Source: Telmatactis stephensoni | Lineage: Eukaryota > Cnidaria > Anthozoa > Actiniaria > Isophelliidae | NCBI GenBank assembly: GCA_029948255.1 | Contig: JALIZF010001430.1 | Location: 186,001-250,000 of the forward strand | Reading direction: 5' to 3' | DNA length: 64,000 bases | Shown here: one piece after another, positions 12,690-23,500 of the stretch | How positions within the stretch are numbered: position 1 is the first letter of the stretch | How the letters are laid out: the number at the start of each line of letters is the position of its first letter | Notes under the pieces: generated by a model | Databases searched by the model: none | Seen by the model: the letters and a program-made list of their open reading frames with translations, nothing else | What the model was told of the DNA's origin: nothing | Program-made: the position numbers and the translations under genes

Positions 12690-13166
12690 AAATAACGTCG
12701 GTCGAAGAAATATAACAAAGTCAGAGAAATAAAACTCGGTCAGAGAAATAAAACGCGGTCAGAGAACTGAAAACTCGGTCAGGGAATGGCTAAAGTCTGT
12801 CAACGACTCAAAAACTCGTTCAGAGAAATAAAACTCGGTCAGAGAAATAAAACACGATCAGAGAAATAAAACACGGTCAGAGAAATAAAACACGGTCAGA
12901 GAAATAAAACTCGGTCAATTCACTAAAACTCGGTCAATTACTAAAACTCGGTCAATTACTAAAACTCGGTCAATTCACTAAAACTCGGTCAATTCCTAAA
13001 ACTCGGTCAATTCTAAAACTCGGTCAATTACTAAAACTCGGTCAATTCTAAACTCGGTCAATTACTAAAACTCGGTCAATTGCTAAAACTCGGTCAATTG
13101 CTAAAACTCGGTCAATTGCTAAAACTCGGTCATTGCTAAAACTCGGTCAGAGAATTGAAACTCGGT
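12690..13166 (+). repeat. Left satellite arm, outer segment
   Basis: Tandem array of a 19-bp unit (ACTCGGTCAGAGAAATAAA and variants with ACACGGTC) that passes into an 18-bp variant (ACTCGGTCAATTACTAAA). It is interrupted at 13167 by a foldback element. The unit's reverse complement forms the right arm at 34990-36545. Confidence 0.9.
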
Positions 13167-13949
13167 CACAGGTAGCCCAAGCTTTTGGTTTGTGTTGATT
13201 TACTATAGAATGTAGGGGGACTTTTAAACAGTCGATTTTTTGCCCTAAAATTTCATAAAATTTAATGAAATACTCACAGTGTCTTCTTGTTGCTCTAAAT
13301 AACCCCCTGACTGAGTTTCAGACGATTTCATTCGGGTTTAGGTACTTTCTCCCCACCAAACATAAGAGGGGTAAAGGTTGGAGACACAGGCCTTCAAATT
13401 GCCTTCGGTGGGCTCCAGTTCACGACGATTTTTTCACTGAAATATACTCTCAACCGAGGTCTGCACGCGTACACAGTTGAAGGAATTATTTCTCGATCTT
13501 CGGACGGCAATCAAACGAAGATCGGCGACTTCCCTCAGCCACCAGCCCACTCGTTGCTCGACAAGATCACAGGCAAACGACGCCATTTTATTCGCCGTTA
13601 TCGAAACTGTGGACAGCGAAAGCCGTTAAAAAATCTGAGAGGACCTGGAACGAGGAAAAATGAGACACCAACGGGTGGTACAGGGGAGTACAATGTCTTC
13701 CCAACAGTGTCATTGTACTCCCCTGTACCACCCGTTGGTGTCTCATTTTTCCTCGTTTGGTGGGGAGAAAGTACCTAAACCCGAATGAAATCGTCTGAAA
13801 CTCAGTCAGGGGGTTATTTAGAGCAACAAGAAGACACTGTGAGTATTTCATTAAATTTTATGAAATTTTAGGGCAAAAAATCGACTGTTTAAAAGTCCCC
13901 CTACATTCTATAGTAAATCAACACAAACCAAAAGCTTGGGCTACCTGTG
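13167..13949. mobile_element. 783-bp foldback element inside the satellite
   Basis: Starts CACAGGTAGCCCAAGC and ends with its inverse. The arms of about 200 bp (13167-13370 and about 13757-13949) are nearly perfect reverse complements. A second, perfect palindrome of about 40-bp arms lies inside (about 13658-13752). The 7-mer ACTCGGT flanks both sides (13160-13166, 13950-13956), consistent with a target duplication, although the tandem host makes this ambiguous. ORFs here are mirror images of one another and not genes. Confidence 0.75.
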
Positions 13950-15172
13950 ACTCGGTCAGAGAAATAAAACACGGTCAGAGAAATAAAATACGGTCAGAGA
14001 AATAAAACTCGGTCAGAGAAATAAAACTCGGTCAGAGAAATAAAACACCATCAGAGAAATAAAACACGGTCAGAGAAATAAAACACGATCAGAGAAATAA
14101 AACACGGTCAGAGAAGTAAAACTCGGTCAGAGAAATAAAACACGGTCAGAGAAATAAAACACGGTCAGAGAAATAAAACTCGGTCAGAGAAATAAAACTC
14201 GGTCAGAGAAATAAAACACGGTCAGAGAAATAAAACTCGGTCAGAGAATTGAAACTCGGTCAGAGAAATAAAACACGGTCAGAGAAATAAAACACGGTCA
14301 GAGAAATAAAACACGATCAGAGAAATAAAACACGGTCAGAGAAATAAAACACGATCAGAGAAATAAAACACGGTCAGAGAAATAAAACACGATAAGAGAA
14401 ATAAAACTCGGTCAGAGAAATAAAACACGGTCAGAGAAATAAAACCCGGTCGGGGAATTATAACTCGGTCAGAGAAATAAAACACGGTCAGAGAAATATA
14501 TCTCGGTCAGAGAAATAAAACTTGGTCAGAGAAATATATCTCGGTCAGAGAAATAAAACTTGGTCAGAGAAATAAAACGCGGTCAGAGAACTGAAAACTC
14601 GCTCAGAGAATGGCTAAAGTCTGTCAACGACTCAAAAACTCGGTCAGAGAAATAAAACACGGTCAGAGAAATAAAACTCGGTCAATTCTAAAAATCGCGG
14701 TCACTTACTAAAACTCGGTCAGTTCCTAAAACTCGGTCAAGTTGCCTAAAACCTCGGTCAATCATTAAAACTCGGTCAATTCACCAAAACTCGGTCAGAG
14801 AAATAAAACACGATAAGAGAAATAAAACTCGGTCAGAGAGTAAAACACGGTCAGAGAAATAAAACCCGGTCGGAGAATTATAACTCGGTCAGAGAAATAA
14901 AACTCGGTCAGAGAAATATATCTCGGTCAGAGAAATAAAACTTGGTCAGAGAAATATATCTCGGTCAGAGAAATAAAACTTGGTCAGAGAAATAAAACCC
15001 GGTCAGAGAAATAGAACACGGTAAGAGAAATAAAATTCGGTCAGAGAATTAAAACTCGGTCAGAGAAATAAAACGCGCGGTCAGAATTAAAACTCCGTCA
15101 GAGAATTGCTAAAATCTGTCAACGACTTGCAAACCCGGTCAGAGAAAGCCGAAAACTCGGTCAGAGAAATAT
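13950..15172 (+). repeat. Left satellite arm, inner segment
   Basis: Continuation of the 19-bp CGGTCAGAGAAATAAAAC array after the foldback insertion, about 60 units. A patch of the 18-bp CAATT variant lies near 14680-14790. Single-base variants alternate (CTCGG, CACGG, CACGA). No coding potential. Confidence 0.9.
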
Positions 15173-15216
15173 ATGGAAGCCGATAAGGGTCGCTGATTTC
15201 TTTCTCCAGTTTCACT

Positions 15217-15517
15217 TCCGAGTTGTCGCTTCTGAGTTGTCGCTTCCGAGTTGTCGCTAGTTTCAGGCCCTCGCGGACGCGACAAGTCGGAAATTTCCGA
15301 GTTGTCGCTTCCGAGTTGTCGCTTCCAAGTTGTCGCTAGTTCCAGGCTCTCGCGGACGCGACAAGTCGGAAATTTCCGAGTTGTCGCTTCCGAGTTGTCG
15401 CTTCCGAGTTGTCGCTTCCGAGTTGTCGCTAGTTTCAGGCTCTCGCGGACGCGACAAGTCGGAAATTTCCGAGTTGTCGCTTCCGAATTGTCGCTTCCGA
15501 GTTGTCGCTAGTTCCAG
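15217..15517 (+). repeat. GAGTTGTCGCTTCC tandem array
   Basis: Short units of GAGTTGTCGCTTCC are organised into longer units of roughly 80-95 bp that also contain CTCGCGGACGCGACAAGTCG. The base composition is clearly richer in GC than the surroundings. The array gives mirror ORFs on both strands that I do not regard as genes. Confidence 0.8.
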
Positions 15518-15617
15518 GCTTGTGAATGCTTGTAGTTACACAGGAATCCCAAAAATGGTCTTAATAGCACAAAGGATGTGATAATTTTAAATAAAAACAC
15601 AATTTTTTTGAGTTTAA

Positions 15618-15660
15618 AACAAGACATGTTTCGGCTTTCATAAAGCCATCTTCAGTTGTT
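15618..15660 (-). ncRNA. Hammerhead-like ribozyme motif, left pLTR
   Basis: Minus-strand copy of the motif described at 16312-16354: core CTGAAGA, GGCTT/AAGCC stem II, GAAA, minimal stem III, and AACAA/TTGTT stem I. Confidence 0.5.
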
Positions 15661-15829
15661 GAAGTGATTACAAGTTTTGACTAAATGTATCTACTAATCT
15701 AGTTACATATAAAATTACAACGGTCATTACATAGTTTGAATATTTAAAATTTGACATATAAACAAACTAAATACGAAAGATATATAAACAAATTACATTA
15801 AATTAGTCTTTCACTCATTTAAAATAAAT

Positions 15830-16171
15830 CGTTTATTTTCTGTTAAAGATCCCATCCCTGATGTTCTTAAATCTTGTGTGGTCTATAAATTTTCTTGTTC
15901 GAGCTGTAACGCTCGATATATAGGTGAAACAGTTCGCCATCTTTCCACACGAATTAATGAACACCTTTTTTCAGACAAACAATCTCATATTTTCAAACAT
16001 TTGTCTTCTAACATAGATTGTAAAAATGCTGCATCATCAGATAGTTTTAAAATAATTGATACAGCAAATAGTCCTTATCAACTTAAAATAAAAGAAGCTC
16101 TTCATATTATGGCTTCTAAACCTGAGTTAAACACTCAGGTTAAGCATTTAAATACCACCATCAATATGTAA
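15830..16171 (+). pseudogene. GIY-YIG endonuclease fragment of a Penelope-like element
   Basis: C-terminal fragment of a Penelope polyprotein. The frame opens without a start codon near 15830 and runs about 110 codons to a stop at 16171. It contains VYKFSCSSCNARYIGETVRH, the paired-cysteine YKFxCxxC module followed by the YIGxT half of the GIY-YIG nuclease motif. It also has the basic LSTRINEH segment that follows in this family. The endonuclease nicks DNA for target-primed reverse transcription. The reverse transcriptase that should precede it is absent, so this copy cannot move by itself. Family identification is strong; function in this copy is unlikely. Confidence 0.8.
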
Positions 16172-16311
16172 TTTGTTTATATATCTTCCGTATTTAGTTT
16201 GTTTATATGTCAAATTTTAAATATTCAAACTATGTAATGACCGTTGTAATTTTATATGTAACTAGATTCTATTATTAGTAGATACATTTAGTCAAAACTT
16301 GTTATCACTTC

Positions 16312-16354
16312 AACAACTGAAGATGGCTTTATGAAAGCCGAAACATGTCTTGTT
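16312..16354 (+). ncRNA. Hammerhead-like ribozyme motif, right pLTR
   Basis: AACAA, then CTGAAGA (16317-16323, matching the CUGANGA core), stem II GGCTT/AAGCC, GAAA (16340-16343), a two-base-pair stem III (AC/GT), the cleavage triplet GTC ending at 16349, and TTGTT closing stem I with AACAA. A U at the base of stem II is unpaired, so activity is uncertain. Minimal type I hammerheads with tiny stem III are known from Penelope pLTRs. Confidence 0.55.
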
Positions 16355-16490
16355 TTAAACTCAAAAAAGTTGTGTTTTTATTTAAAATTATGACATCCTT
16401 TGTGCTATTAAGACCATTTTTGGGATTCCTGTGTAACTACAAGCATTAGTGAAACTGGAGAAAGAAATCAGTGACCCTTATCGGCTTCCT

Positions 16491-16607
16491 ATTTGGCGCG
16501 AAACGAAAGCGAGGCTAAGCACGCACGCGACGCAAAAATCCAAGATGGCGGGCCTACTCGTTGGCGTGGCGTGCGTGCTTAGCCTCGCTTTCGTGTTCAC
16601 GCCAAAT
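16491..16607. mobile_element. 117-bp hairpin MITE
   Basis: ATTTGGCGCGAAACGAAAGC at the left end is inverted at the right end (near-perfect 37-bp arms containing GAGGCTAAGCACGCACGC). It lies upstream of the transposase ORF and could contribute to, or disrupt, its promoter. Confidence 0.7.
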
Positions 16608-16926
16608 AATATTAAGAATCCCGAATAGAAATAGCACTCTCGTCATTTTTTAATTTTTCTTTCGTTGCCTTTTTCCCATCGTCCGCCGATCCGTGTTCAC
16701 TAGTCCGTGTTCATCAGTCCACCGCAATCGACGGGAATGCCAGATTGAGAAATGTTGTACACCACCTAGATTATGTAGTTCCGGTGCCGGTTACCGATCT
16801 TCATTATCGGCTACATCAAATACATATACGATGCTGTGCGGCAAAAACTATTTCTCAATCAGGACTCAGTGATCGACATGTATGTAAGTTGATGCCTCAG
16901 TAGCGCTTTATCGAAATAATTCTATT

Positions 16927-18857
16927 ATGGCTACTTCTAATAGCAATAATGAATATCTAAGTGATTTCATACAATCATGTAGCAGGCTTTTGAAAAAAAG
17001 CGAGAGGCTAAAGGAAACAGAAGACCCTGCAGTTGTTGGAGACCTTTCCAGAAGATTTGAAACCTCGCGTGAAATGACAGGACGCTTGGTCTCTTCAACA
17101 GATAACTTTTTCTCAATAGAAACGAATGCGTGTCTCATTTCCCTGCACAAAGATATAAGTGATCTATGTAATTTCTGGACGAATAAGCGTGGACTTCTTT
17201 CTTCTATTGAAAAGCCAGGAGCTAGTACAGGAGCTTCCAAGAAGCCCGAACTTATATTTTCCGGTCAGCCGGGTAGACCAAGCTTCGACGTGGACATGGA
17301 AAAAGTTAAAATGTTGAGGAGTATTGGTTTCACGTGGAAAAACATTTGTCAGAAAATGGGAGTATCGTCTTCCACAATGAAAAGAAAAGTTTCAAGCCAG
17401 CTCGATACATTCGAAAGATTTACGCAAATATCAGACGAACAGTTGAAGTTGGTAATAGAGGAAATAAAAAATCTATATCCAAGCTGTGGAGAACGAATGG
17501 TGATGGGCATGTTAAAAGCACGCGGGGTACACGTTCAGAGAGAGAGGGTAAGAAACATCATCAGGCGCATCGATCCACTGGTAACTGCAATGCGATGGTT
17601 TGACTCCCGGGGGGGGCACTTGCATATATTTACTATACGGGGACGTGCCGCCCGTCAGGGTCGTGATTTTAGCTCCTGCGGTCTTAGACAGGGTATAGAT
17701 TTTACGATAAATTGTCTTAAACAGGGTCAATTTTTTTCAAATAGTGTAATATTCGAGGCCAACTTATGGTGACGAAGGTATTGCTTGATGTTAGCATACT
17801 AGCGACGTAATTAAAATATTAATGGACTAAAACCGCCTATTCTTTTTTTTTTAATGTACAATTTTCCTCACAGTCTTAAATAGGGTCCCTAAAATGCCCT
17901 CTTGTCTTATATAGGGTATCGTTTTCGAGAATTTAGGTGTCTTAAACAGGGTCAGGTTTGAGGAGGCTGGGTGGCACGTCCCCATCAGATCTGGAACAAG
18001 TGCCCCCCCCCGGGGTTTGACTCGAACACTCGTGTCCCATATCATGTACCTGCTGCAAATTCTCTTTGGCACATTGATGCAAATTTAAAGATGAGACACT
18101 GGGGCTTTGCTGTTCACTGCTGTGTTGATGGATTCTCGCGCCTTATACCATATGTGTTTTGTACTGACAACATGCGCGCAGATACATTGCTTAATGCATT
18201 TGTCAAAGCAACTGAAACTTATGGCGTTCCATCACGTGTACGTGCCGACCACGGGACTGAAAACGTGGGCGTGGAGCGGTTAATGAACAGTGTGCGAGGC
18301 CAAGGTAGGGGCTCTTTTATCAAGGGGAAATCAGTCCACAATCAAAGAGTTGAGCGGATGCACAGAGACGTTACTCGTTGTGTATCTTCCACTTATATAG
18401 ACATTTTTAATTTTCTCGAAGAAAACGCACTGCTTGACCGAGAAAATGAGGCACATCTCTTGCTCTTCATTTCACCTTTCTTCCGCGCATCAATCGTGCC
18501 TTGGAAGAATTTCGCCAAGGTTGGAATTTTCACGGAACATCCACAGAAAGCAATCATACGCCATTTATGCTGTGGCTGGATAGCATTATTGCTCCTGAAA
18601 ATGAACCGAGAGTGTCTGTAAATGATCTGCTAAATGAGAACGACGAACTGTCAAGCGATCCCGCTAACGATCAAATTGTTACGAGTAGCCAAGAAAGTGA
18701 CGACTACGACTTTCCACAAATTACAAATCCCCTTGATACCGAAAACTTTGTAGCTCTTGAAAAGTCAATTGATCCTTTAGAAGAAGATAATAATTATGGA
18801 ATTGACGTATACTTGAAAGTTCTATTGTTTGTTCTTGATTATCCTCGAAACGAATAG
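16927..18857 (+). pseudogene. IS3/integrase-type DDE transposase, interrupted
   Basis: The N-terminal part (16927-17606) has a helix-turn-helix region around GRPSFDVDMEKVKMLRSIGF and an ISDEQLKLVIEEIKNLYPSC segment. After the insertion at 17607-18014 the frame resumes with the integrase core: WHIDAN (first Asp, about 18068), VRADHGTEN (second Asp, about 18240) and [11 protein letters not shown] (Glu, about 18352). These are the DDE residues of the rve fold and resemble eukaryotic IS3-like transposases as I know them. The insertion plus its duplicated site is 417 bp, so frame is kept, but the inserted DNA contains stops. A second break, a one-base shift near 18450, moves the frame to the ORF that continues through [10 protein letters not shown] to the stop at 18857. 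It would mobilise the giant element; this copy looks dead. Confidence 0.75.
17607..18014 (+). mobile_element. G-rich-ended non-autonomous transposon, copy 2
   Basis: A 408-bp insertion with inverted ends CCGGGGGGGGCACTTG / CAAGTGCCCCCCCCCGG. It is flanked by the exact 9-bp duplication GTTTGACTC (17598-17606 and 18015-18023). It interrupts the transposase between its N-terminal region and catalytic core. Same family as 3233-3641. Confidence 0.85.
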
Positions 18858-19149
18858 ATAGCAGTTTTATGACATATTGTTACAAGATACAATTTATATA
18901 ATATATAATTTTCGTTTATATGAATTGTAAACTGAAATGTGTTTTACTTTATCAATTAAACAAACAAGCTAATGATCGGCAATAGCAGTATTTGGGACAT
19001 TGGCTATCACACCCTTAAAGCTTGTGCATGCAATTACCATGAAACGCGCAGCAAGCCGGCGGTATCCAACTTGTTAAATAACCAAAAGCGAGTTTTAAGC
19101 AGAACCTTTACGCTGCAACCCGACCACGTATGAGTACGGATCTACGAGT
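18858..19149. other. 3' flank of transposase; nothing recognised
   Basis: AT-rich spacer without domain-bearing ORFs. Confidence 0.4.
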
Positions 19150-19345
19150 GGCAAGCAACGATGGCCGAGTTGCTAGACCACTCGACTCTCGCCGCTATAG
19201 TCTCTGATTCGATCCCCAGACGGGGTACTTCATACGAGTTGAGTCTTTCCCTTTTCGAGGGTTTTTCGCCTTGTCTTCGGATCACCGCGGGGGTTAGAGT
19301 GTTTAATGTAGTAAGGAGTGTGTGTGTGACGGAGTGTATTCAGTA
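19150..19345 (+). mobile_element. tRNA-derived SINE
   Basis: A-box-like ATGGCCGAGTTGCTAGACC (19161) and B-box-like GATTCGATCCCC (about 19208) are spaced as in a pol III tRNA promoter. They are followed by the GAGGGTTTTTCGCCTTGTCT tail seen in cnidarian SINEs. It does not fold as a full tRNA. A related SINE is at 25585-25760. Confidence 0.6.
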
Positions 19346-20513
19346 GAATTTCGCTATGGTAAAAAGGGGTCCAGGTCTGCAGGTACGGGTCAAAGTTGTA
19401 CCCATGCGCTAGTCCCATAACAACGTAATGGGATGACTTTTAAATGTTTCAAATCATTTTCCCATTGGCTCGTGAGATTATTATTTCAACACTTGTCGTT
19501 CTTTGATGTATCTGTTTTAAAACACTGATAATATACTTGACAATTGACAAAACGTTTAAAGATGATTCACTTAACCCGCTGTGATAATTGTTATCACTGA
19601 CCCCTGTAGGTAAGCTACTTATAAGTTAAGAGCTACTTGTAGTTTTGAAAATGTTTGTACTGTACGTGTACAATGCACAAACCGAAACTACATTTTGCTT
19701 GATCTAAATGACTCCATTTGGGACAAAAAAGAGCTCTCTACCATCTATATTTATGGTAGTTTATAGTTGAAACTTCAGGCAAATCAACCTGAAAAGATGA
19801 GCTACTGAATTGGAATGTCCAACTAAAGACTACACATGTTATCAGTTAAAGAAAAATACTTTCCTCATGAAATGCACTAACTATCATTAACCTTTTCGAG
19901 ACAAGCTTTGCTTTAAAAGTTCGAGTGAAAACAAAAAACATCATTTTAAAATATACATCTGGATGCAAAAAGTATTTGAAAGAGCCACCCTTGAAGCAAG
20001 GTACTGGTTTTTAAAATAAACTACCTGAATTTAATGTATGTACTTTGTTCCGGAGAGGGAGGGTGCGTGCATATGTCGCATTTGATTAACGCAGTAAAGG
20101 GTTTTTATAATTAAATAAATCGCCTGATGAAATTACAGTACATTTCGTCATGCACTCTAAATTCCAAGTTATGTTGAAATCGTTTCCCTATAATCACGTG
20201 GACAAAGCAGGATTTAAGGCTTGGCTTTGAAGAGTTGCATTTACTCTAAGGAATGCGTTGCAGGAGCGACAACACTCTCCCAAAGGTAGGTTGTGACAAA
20301 TGACTATTTATTGTCTGAGCTATATATTAGTACGAAAGAGTATCAGAAGTAATATATTGGAGATGGTTGTGCTTAGATAGATTGAAGCAGCTAATATGTG
20401 TTTTTCTGATTACTTTCCATTCTATCCTCTTCAAGGTTGTACTATCGAACACGTGCTATCGAATAACTGCTCTAATTTACTGAGATTGACAACAGTTTCT
20501 ACTGATTTCCAAT
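19346..20513. other. Spacer upstream of the USP-AAA+ gene
   Basis: No gene recognised. The promoter of the downstream gene should lie near its end, but I see no decisive TATA element. Confidence 0.4.
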
Positions 20514-23500
20514 ATGGGTAAGTTCCATCAGTGAAATTACGATAAACATATTATTAGTTGCCATTCTCTGGAATGACTTGCTATTTAACTTTTTGCAGCT
20601 CATGAACCACGTGCTGATTTGGAGCGTATTCGAAGACTACAAAACGAGCTAGATGACCTGCGAAGAAGAGTTGTTCCGCGAACCAGCGCAAGCAGTGAGC
20701 AGCCTTATTCGACACCCAGCTTTGTAGACGGATCAAGTAATAGATCGTTTTCAAATGTAACTTCCTCTGCGATGGACAACTTATCAAGGCTACAATCTTC
20801 TTTTCCTGGGCCTAGATTTAATCCCGTGACGAGGAGAACGGGAGGGCGTAATCCGTCAACCTCTCGTAGCAAGAAAAAAAGTCAAGGACGGAGATACGAC
20901 CTATCTCTACATGTTTTGGACTATATACCAAACAATCCTGTAGACGCACCTTTTACAGATCACCATGCTCTAGGTACTGCTCAATTGACACTATACTCAG
21001 ACTTCGACCCGAGGCGCTGCGAACTGGAAATCATGGCCACAATCAAACAGATGGATGGTCTCTGTTCCTACAGTGGGAAGTTTACTTTCGTCCAAAGAGT
21101 GGCAAGGCATTCCATCAAAATACCAAGTTCCTCTAGCCTCCATCAATATGATGGTAAAGCTATCAACAAACTTAGAGGTTCTGGGAACCTCTATGTGCGT
21201 CTGTCGTCACCATCAGGTATAGACCACAACCCTCCTTCCAGCCCCGAGGAATTGCGAGACGAAGAAGAAATGGGAGACGAAGAAATGGGAGACGAAGAAA
21301 TGGTTGATGAAGACCAGGTAGAAGTTACTTATGTTGGCAGCAACGCACAAAGCCATTTCAGCGATGGCTGTTTAGGAGAGGAAACTGACGAAATTAACCC
21401 ACATAACCCACAGTCATCGCGAGAGGTATGTAATTACAGTTAATGGCATTAGCTAAAGATCGCTCATTCATCACCCTTTATGTACACACCTTTTAATTAT
21501 TGATTTATATTCTAGTTCTTAGACCTTTTTTAGTTTGTCAAAAACTACATGTACGAATTCACCAAAAATAGTCTTATCGAAAATACCAACTTTTCTATAC
21601 AAGCAATTCTTCATCTTGGGTTTTGGTCGAGAGTCGAGAGTAAAAGTCGACTAGACTACCATGTCGAGAGTCCAGAAAACTATAGAATGAGTGGAAAAGT
21701 ATAACAAAATATATCACCCGTGATAGCAAAAGCTAAGCTTGCTTCTAGGCAACTTGGCCCGAACTTTGTATATTTAGCGGCTAGATAGTGATTGAAACTG
21801 AACCGTAAACTAGTAACGTGTGTCGCGCAAGTTTCGCAATTGCATGTGCATATGATCTATTAGCTTTGCATAATTGCAAAATTTGCATAATGGAGACAAA
21901 AAATCACTGCAACAGTGCATTGTGACCAGAAAATTAAGTAAGTTCGTTTTAATTAATTGTAGTATGTTTTGTGTATTATTACTGGTTCACAGAAAATACC
22001 AAACTGTATCAATTTCGGCTGTAAGTGATGACGAATGATAAACGTGTGTACGTGCATGATATGTTTAGTGGCGCTTCGAATTTTGCTAAAATCTGGCCGG
22101 CTTATAATACGTTTCCTCTCATTCTATAGTTTACTGGTCTCTCAAGATGGTAGTCTTGACTCTTGACTCTCGACCAAAATCCAAACTACCTCCTCCTCCC
22201 TCTCTTCATGTTATCAACATTATTATTAACATGATTAATTCAGGGTGGTGAAGAGGGGGTACCCATCACGAATCACGAACCATTTTTTCGCAATTTCACT
22301 GATCACGGAATAATGATGAGCTATTTCACAAATCGTAGAAGATTTTTACTTTTCATTCAAAAATAAATACTGGTTTTTCATTCCTAAGATTTTTTGCACG
22401 AATTTTGTCCTTATAAACGGACCGAAAGTACGTATAATCGAAGGATCACACTATTTTTCGTTATCTCTTTTCTGCGCGTCACATATTTATAATCTTAATT
22501 TAACGAATCTCGGCAATGAAAAACTGCAAATCCCAGTCACGGACAAAGATGATTTCACGGATCACGGCAAGAATTTTTAGCTTTTCAGGAATCACAAGCC
22601 TAATTTAGGTTGAATTACGGGTCACGAAATACCTCTTCACCACCCTGATTATTGTTATTACAAGAGACTATAATACTGAGAGCAAAACTCAGTGTATATA
22701 CCTCGTTGATTTTCGCGGCAACTGTAAGGCTATTTGTTTTTTTGCCATTGCACGTACATGGCTTGGTAAATTTTGTTTGTTTGTTTTTGCTATTTGACGT
22801 GTGCGCAAACGGGTCCGTGTGCTCTCGACATTTGACATGGGGTCGTGCGAGTTTTTATCGAGGAATTTTTATGCTGATGCTGATTGACTAAGAGCAGTGC
22901 TATTTGAAGAAAATTTGTGCATAAAAAGGAAATTAAGTGCAGATAAAAATATATTTAGTCAAGAGAGCATAAATAAGAGAGGGAAACTTGTTAATGGGGC
23001 GCGCGCCGTGATGATTCCCATCTGTGCTATTTTTAGTAACATGATGCAGTTTAATTTTCCTCTTACCCTACTCCCGTGCGTCATAATTTGACACTTCCGG
23101 ACCCAGAGAACCGTTTAGTGCAGATTTGAGTTTTAAAAAAAGTGTTAAAAACAAAGTTTTCTTAGTTCTGCTTTGTTCGTATTATCTAGTATCAAAAGTG
23201 TGTACTTTCTGATTACAAAGTAACGATTTTGCGCTTACGTTTATTTAAAAATTTTCGCTCATTTAGATAAGGAAAACTCGTTTCTTTCTATCATTTTTTT
23301 ATGATACATTTTTTACTAATAGGATATCCTATGGCATTTTCGTGGAATTTGGAATAAATTTGATATCGATTTTGTGATTTTATGAAGCTCAAATCGCCAA
23401 ATTCCACTCGTTCAAATTTTCAACGCACGGGAGTTGGGTAAGACGAAAATTAAACTGCATCCGGTTACTAAAAATAGCACAGATGGGAATCATCACGGCG

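Larger units (their letters stand above)
15525..16447 (+). mobile_element. 5'-truncated Penelope-like element with inverted pLTRs
   Basis: Arms of about 275-282 bp (15525-15798 and 16166-16447) are reverse complements with few differences. They flank the 3' end of a Penelope ORF encoding a GIY-YIG domain. Penelope elements are known for LTR-like repeats that may be inverted and for hammerhead ribozymes in them; both are seen here. The reverse transcriptase is missing, so the copy is 5'-truncated and non-autonomous. It is inserted in the GAGTTGTCGC tandem element. Confidence 0.8.
15175..16489. mobile_element. Element with 42-bp TIRs, hosting a Penelope insertion
   Basis: The sequence starting GGAAGCCGATAAGGGTCGCT (15175-15216) is inverted with about one mismatch at 16448-16489. 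It encloses a GC-richer tandem array and a Penelope-like fragment. No clear target duplication, so it may be a separate element or an inner feature of the giant transposon. Confidence 0.6.

Noticed and set aside
13265..13851. Two nearly identical ORFs on opposite strands
   Set aside because: They are the two arms of a foldback element read in mirror image.
15251..15581. Overlapping ORFs on both strands rich in SLPSCRF repeats
   Set aside because: Mirror translations of the GAGTTGTCGC tandem array.
16908..17240. Minus-strand ORF opposite the transposase start
   Set aside because: Shadow of the plus-strand coding frame; no recognisable domain.
17607..18014. An intron of the transposase gene
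   Set aside because: Exact 9-bp duplications and inverted G/C tips mark it as a transposon insertion; no GT-AG borders give the restored frame.
19161..19230. tRNA gene
   Set aside because: A and B boxes are present but no cloverleaf or acceptor stem forms, and a SINE tail follows.
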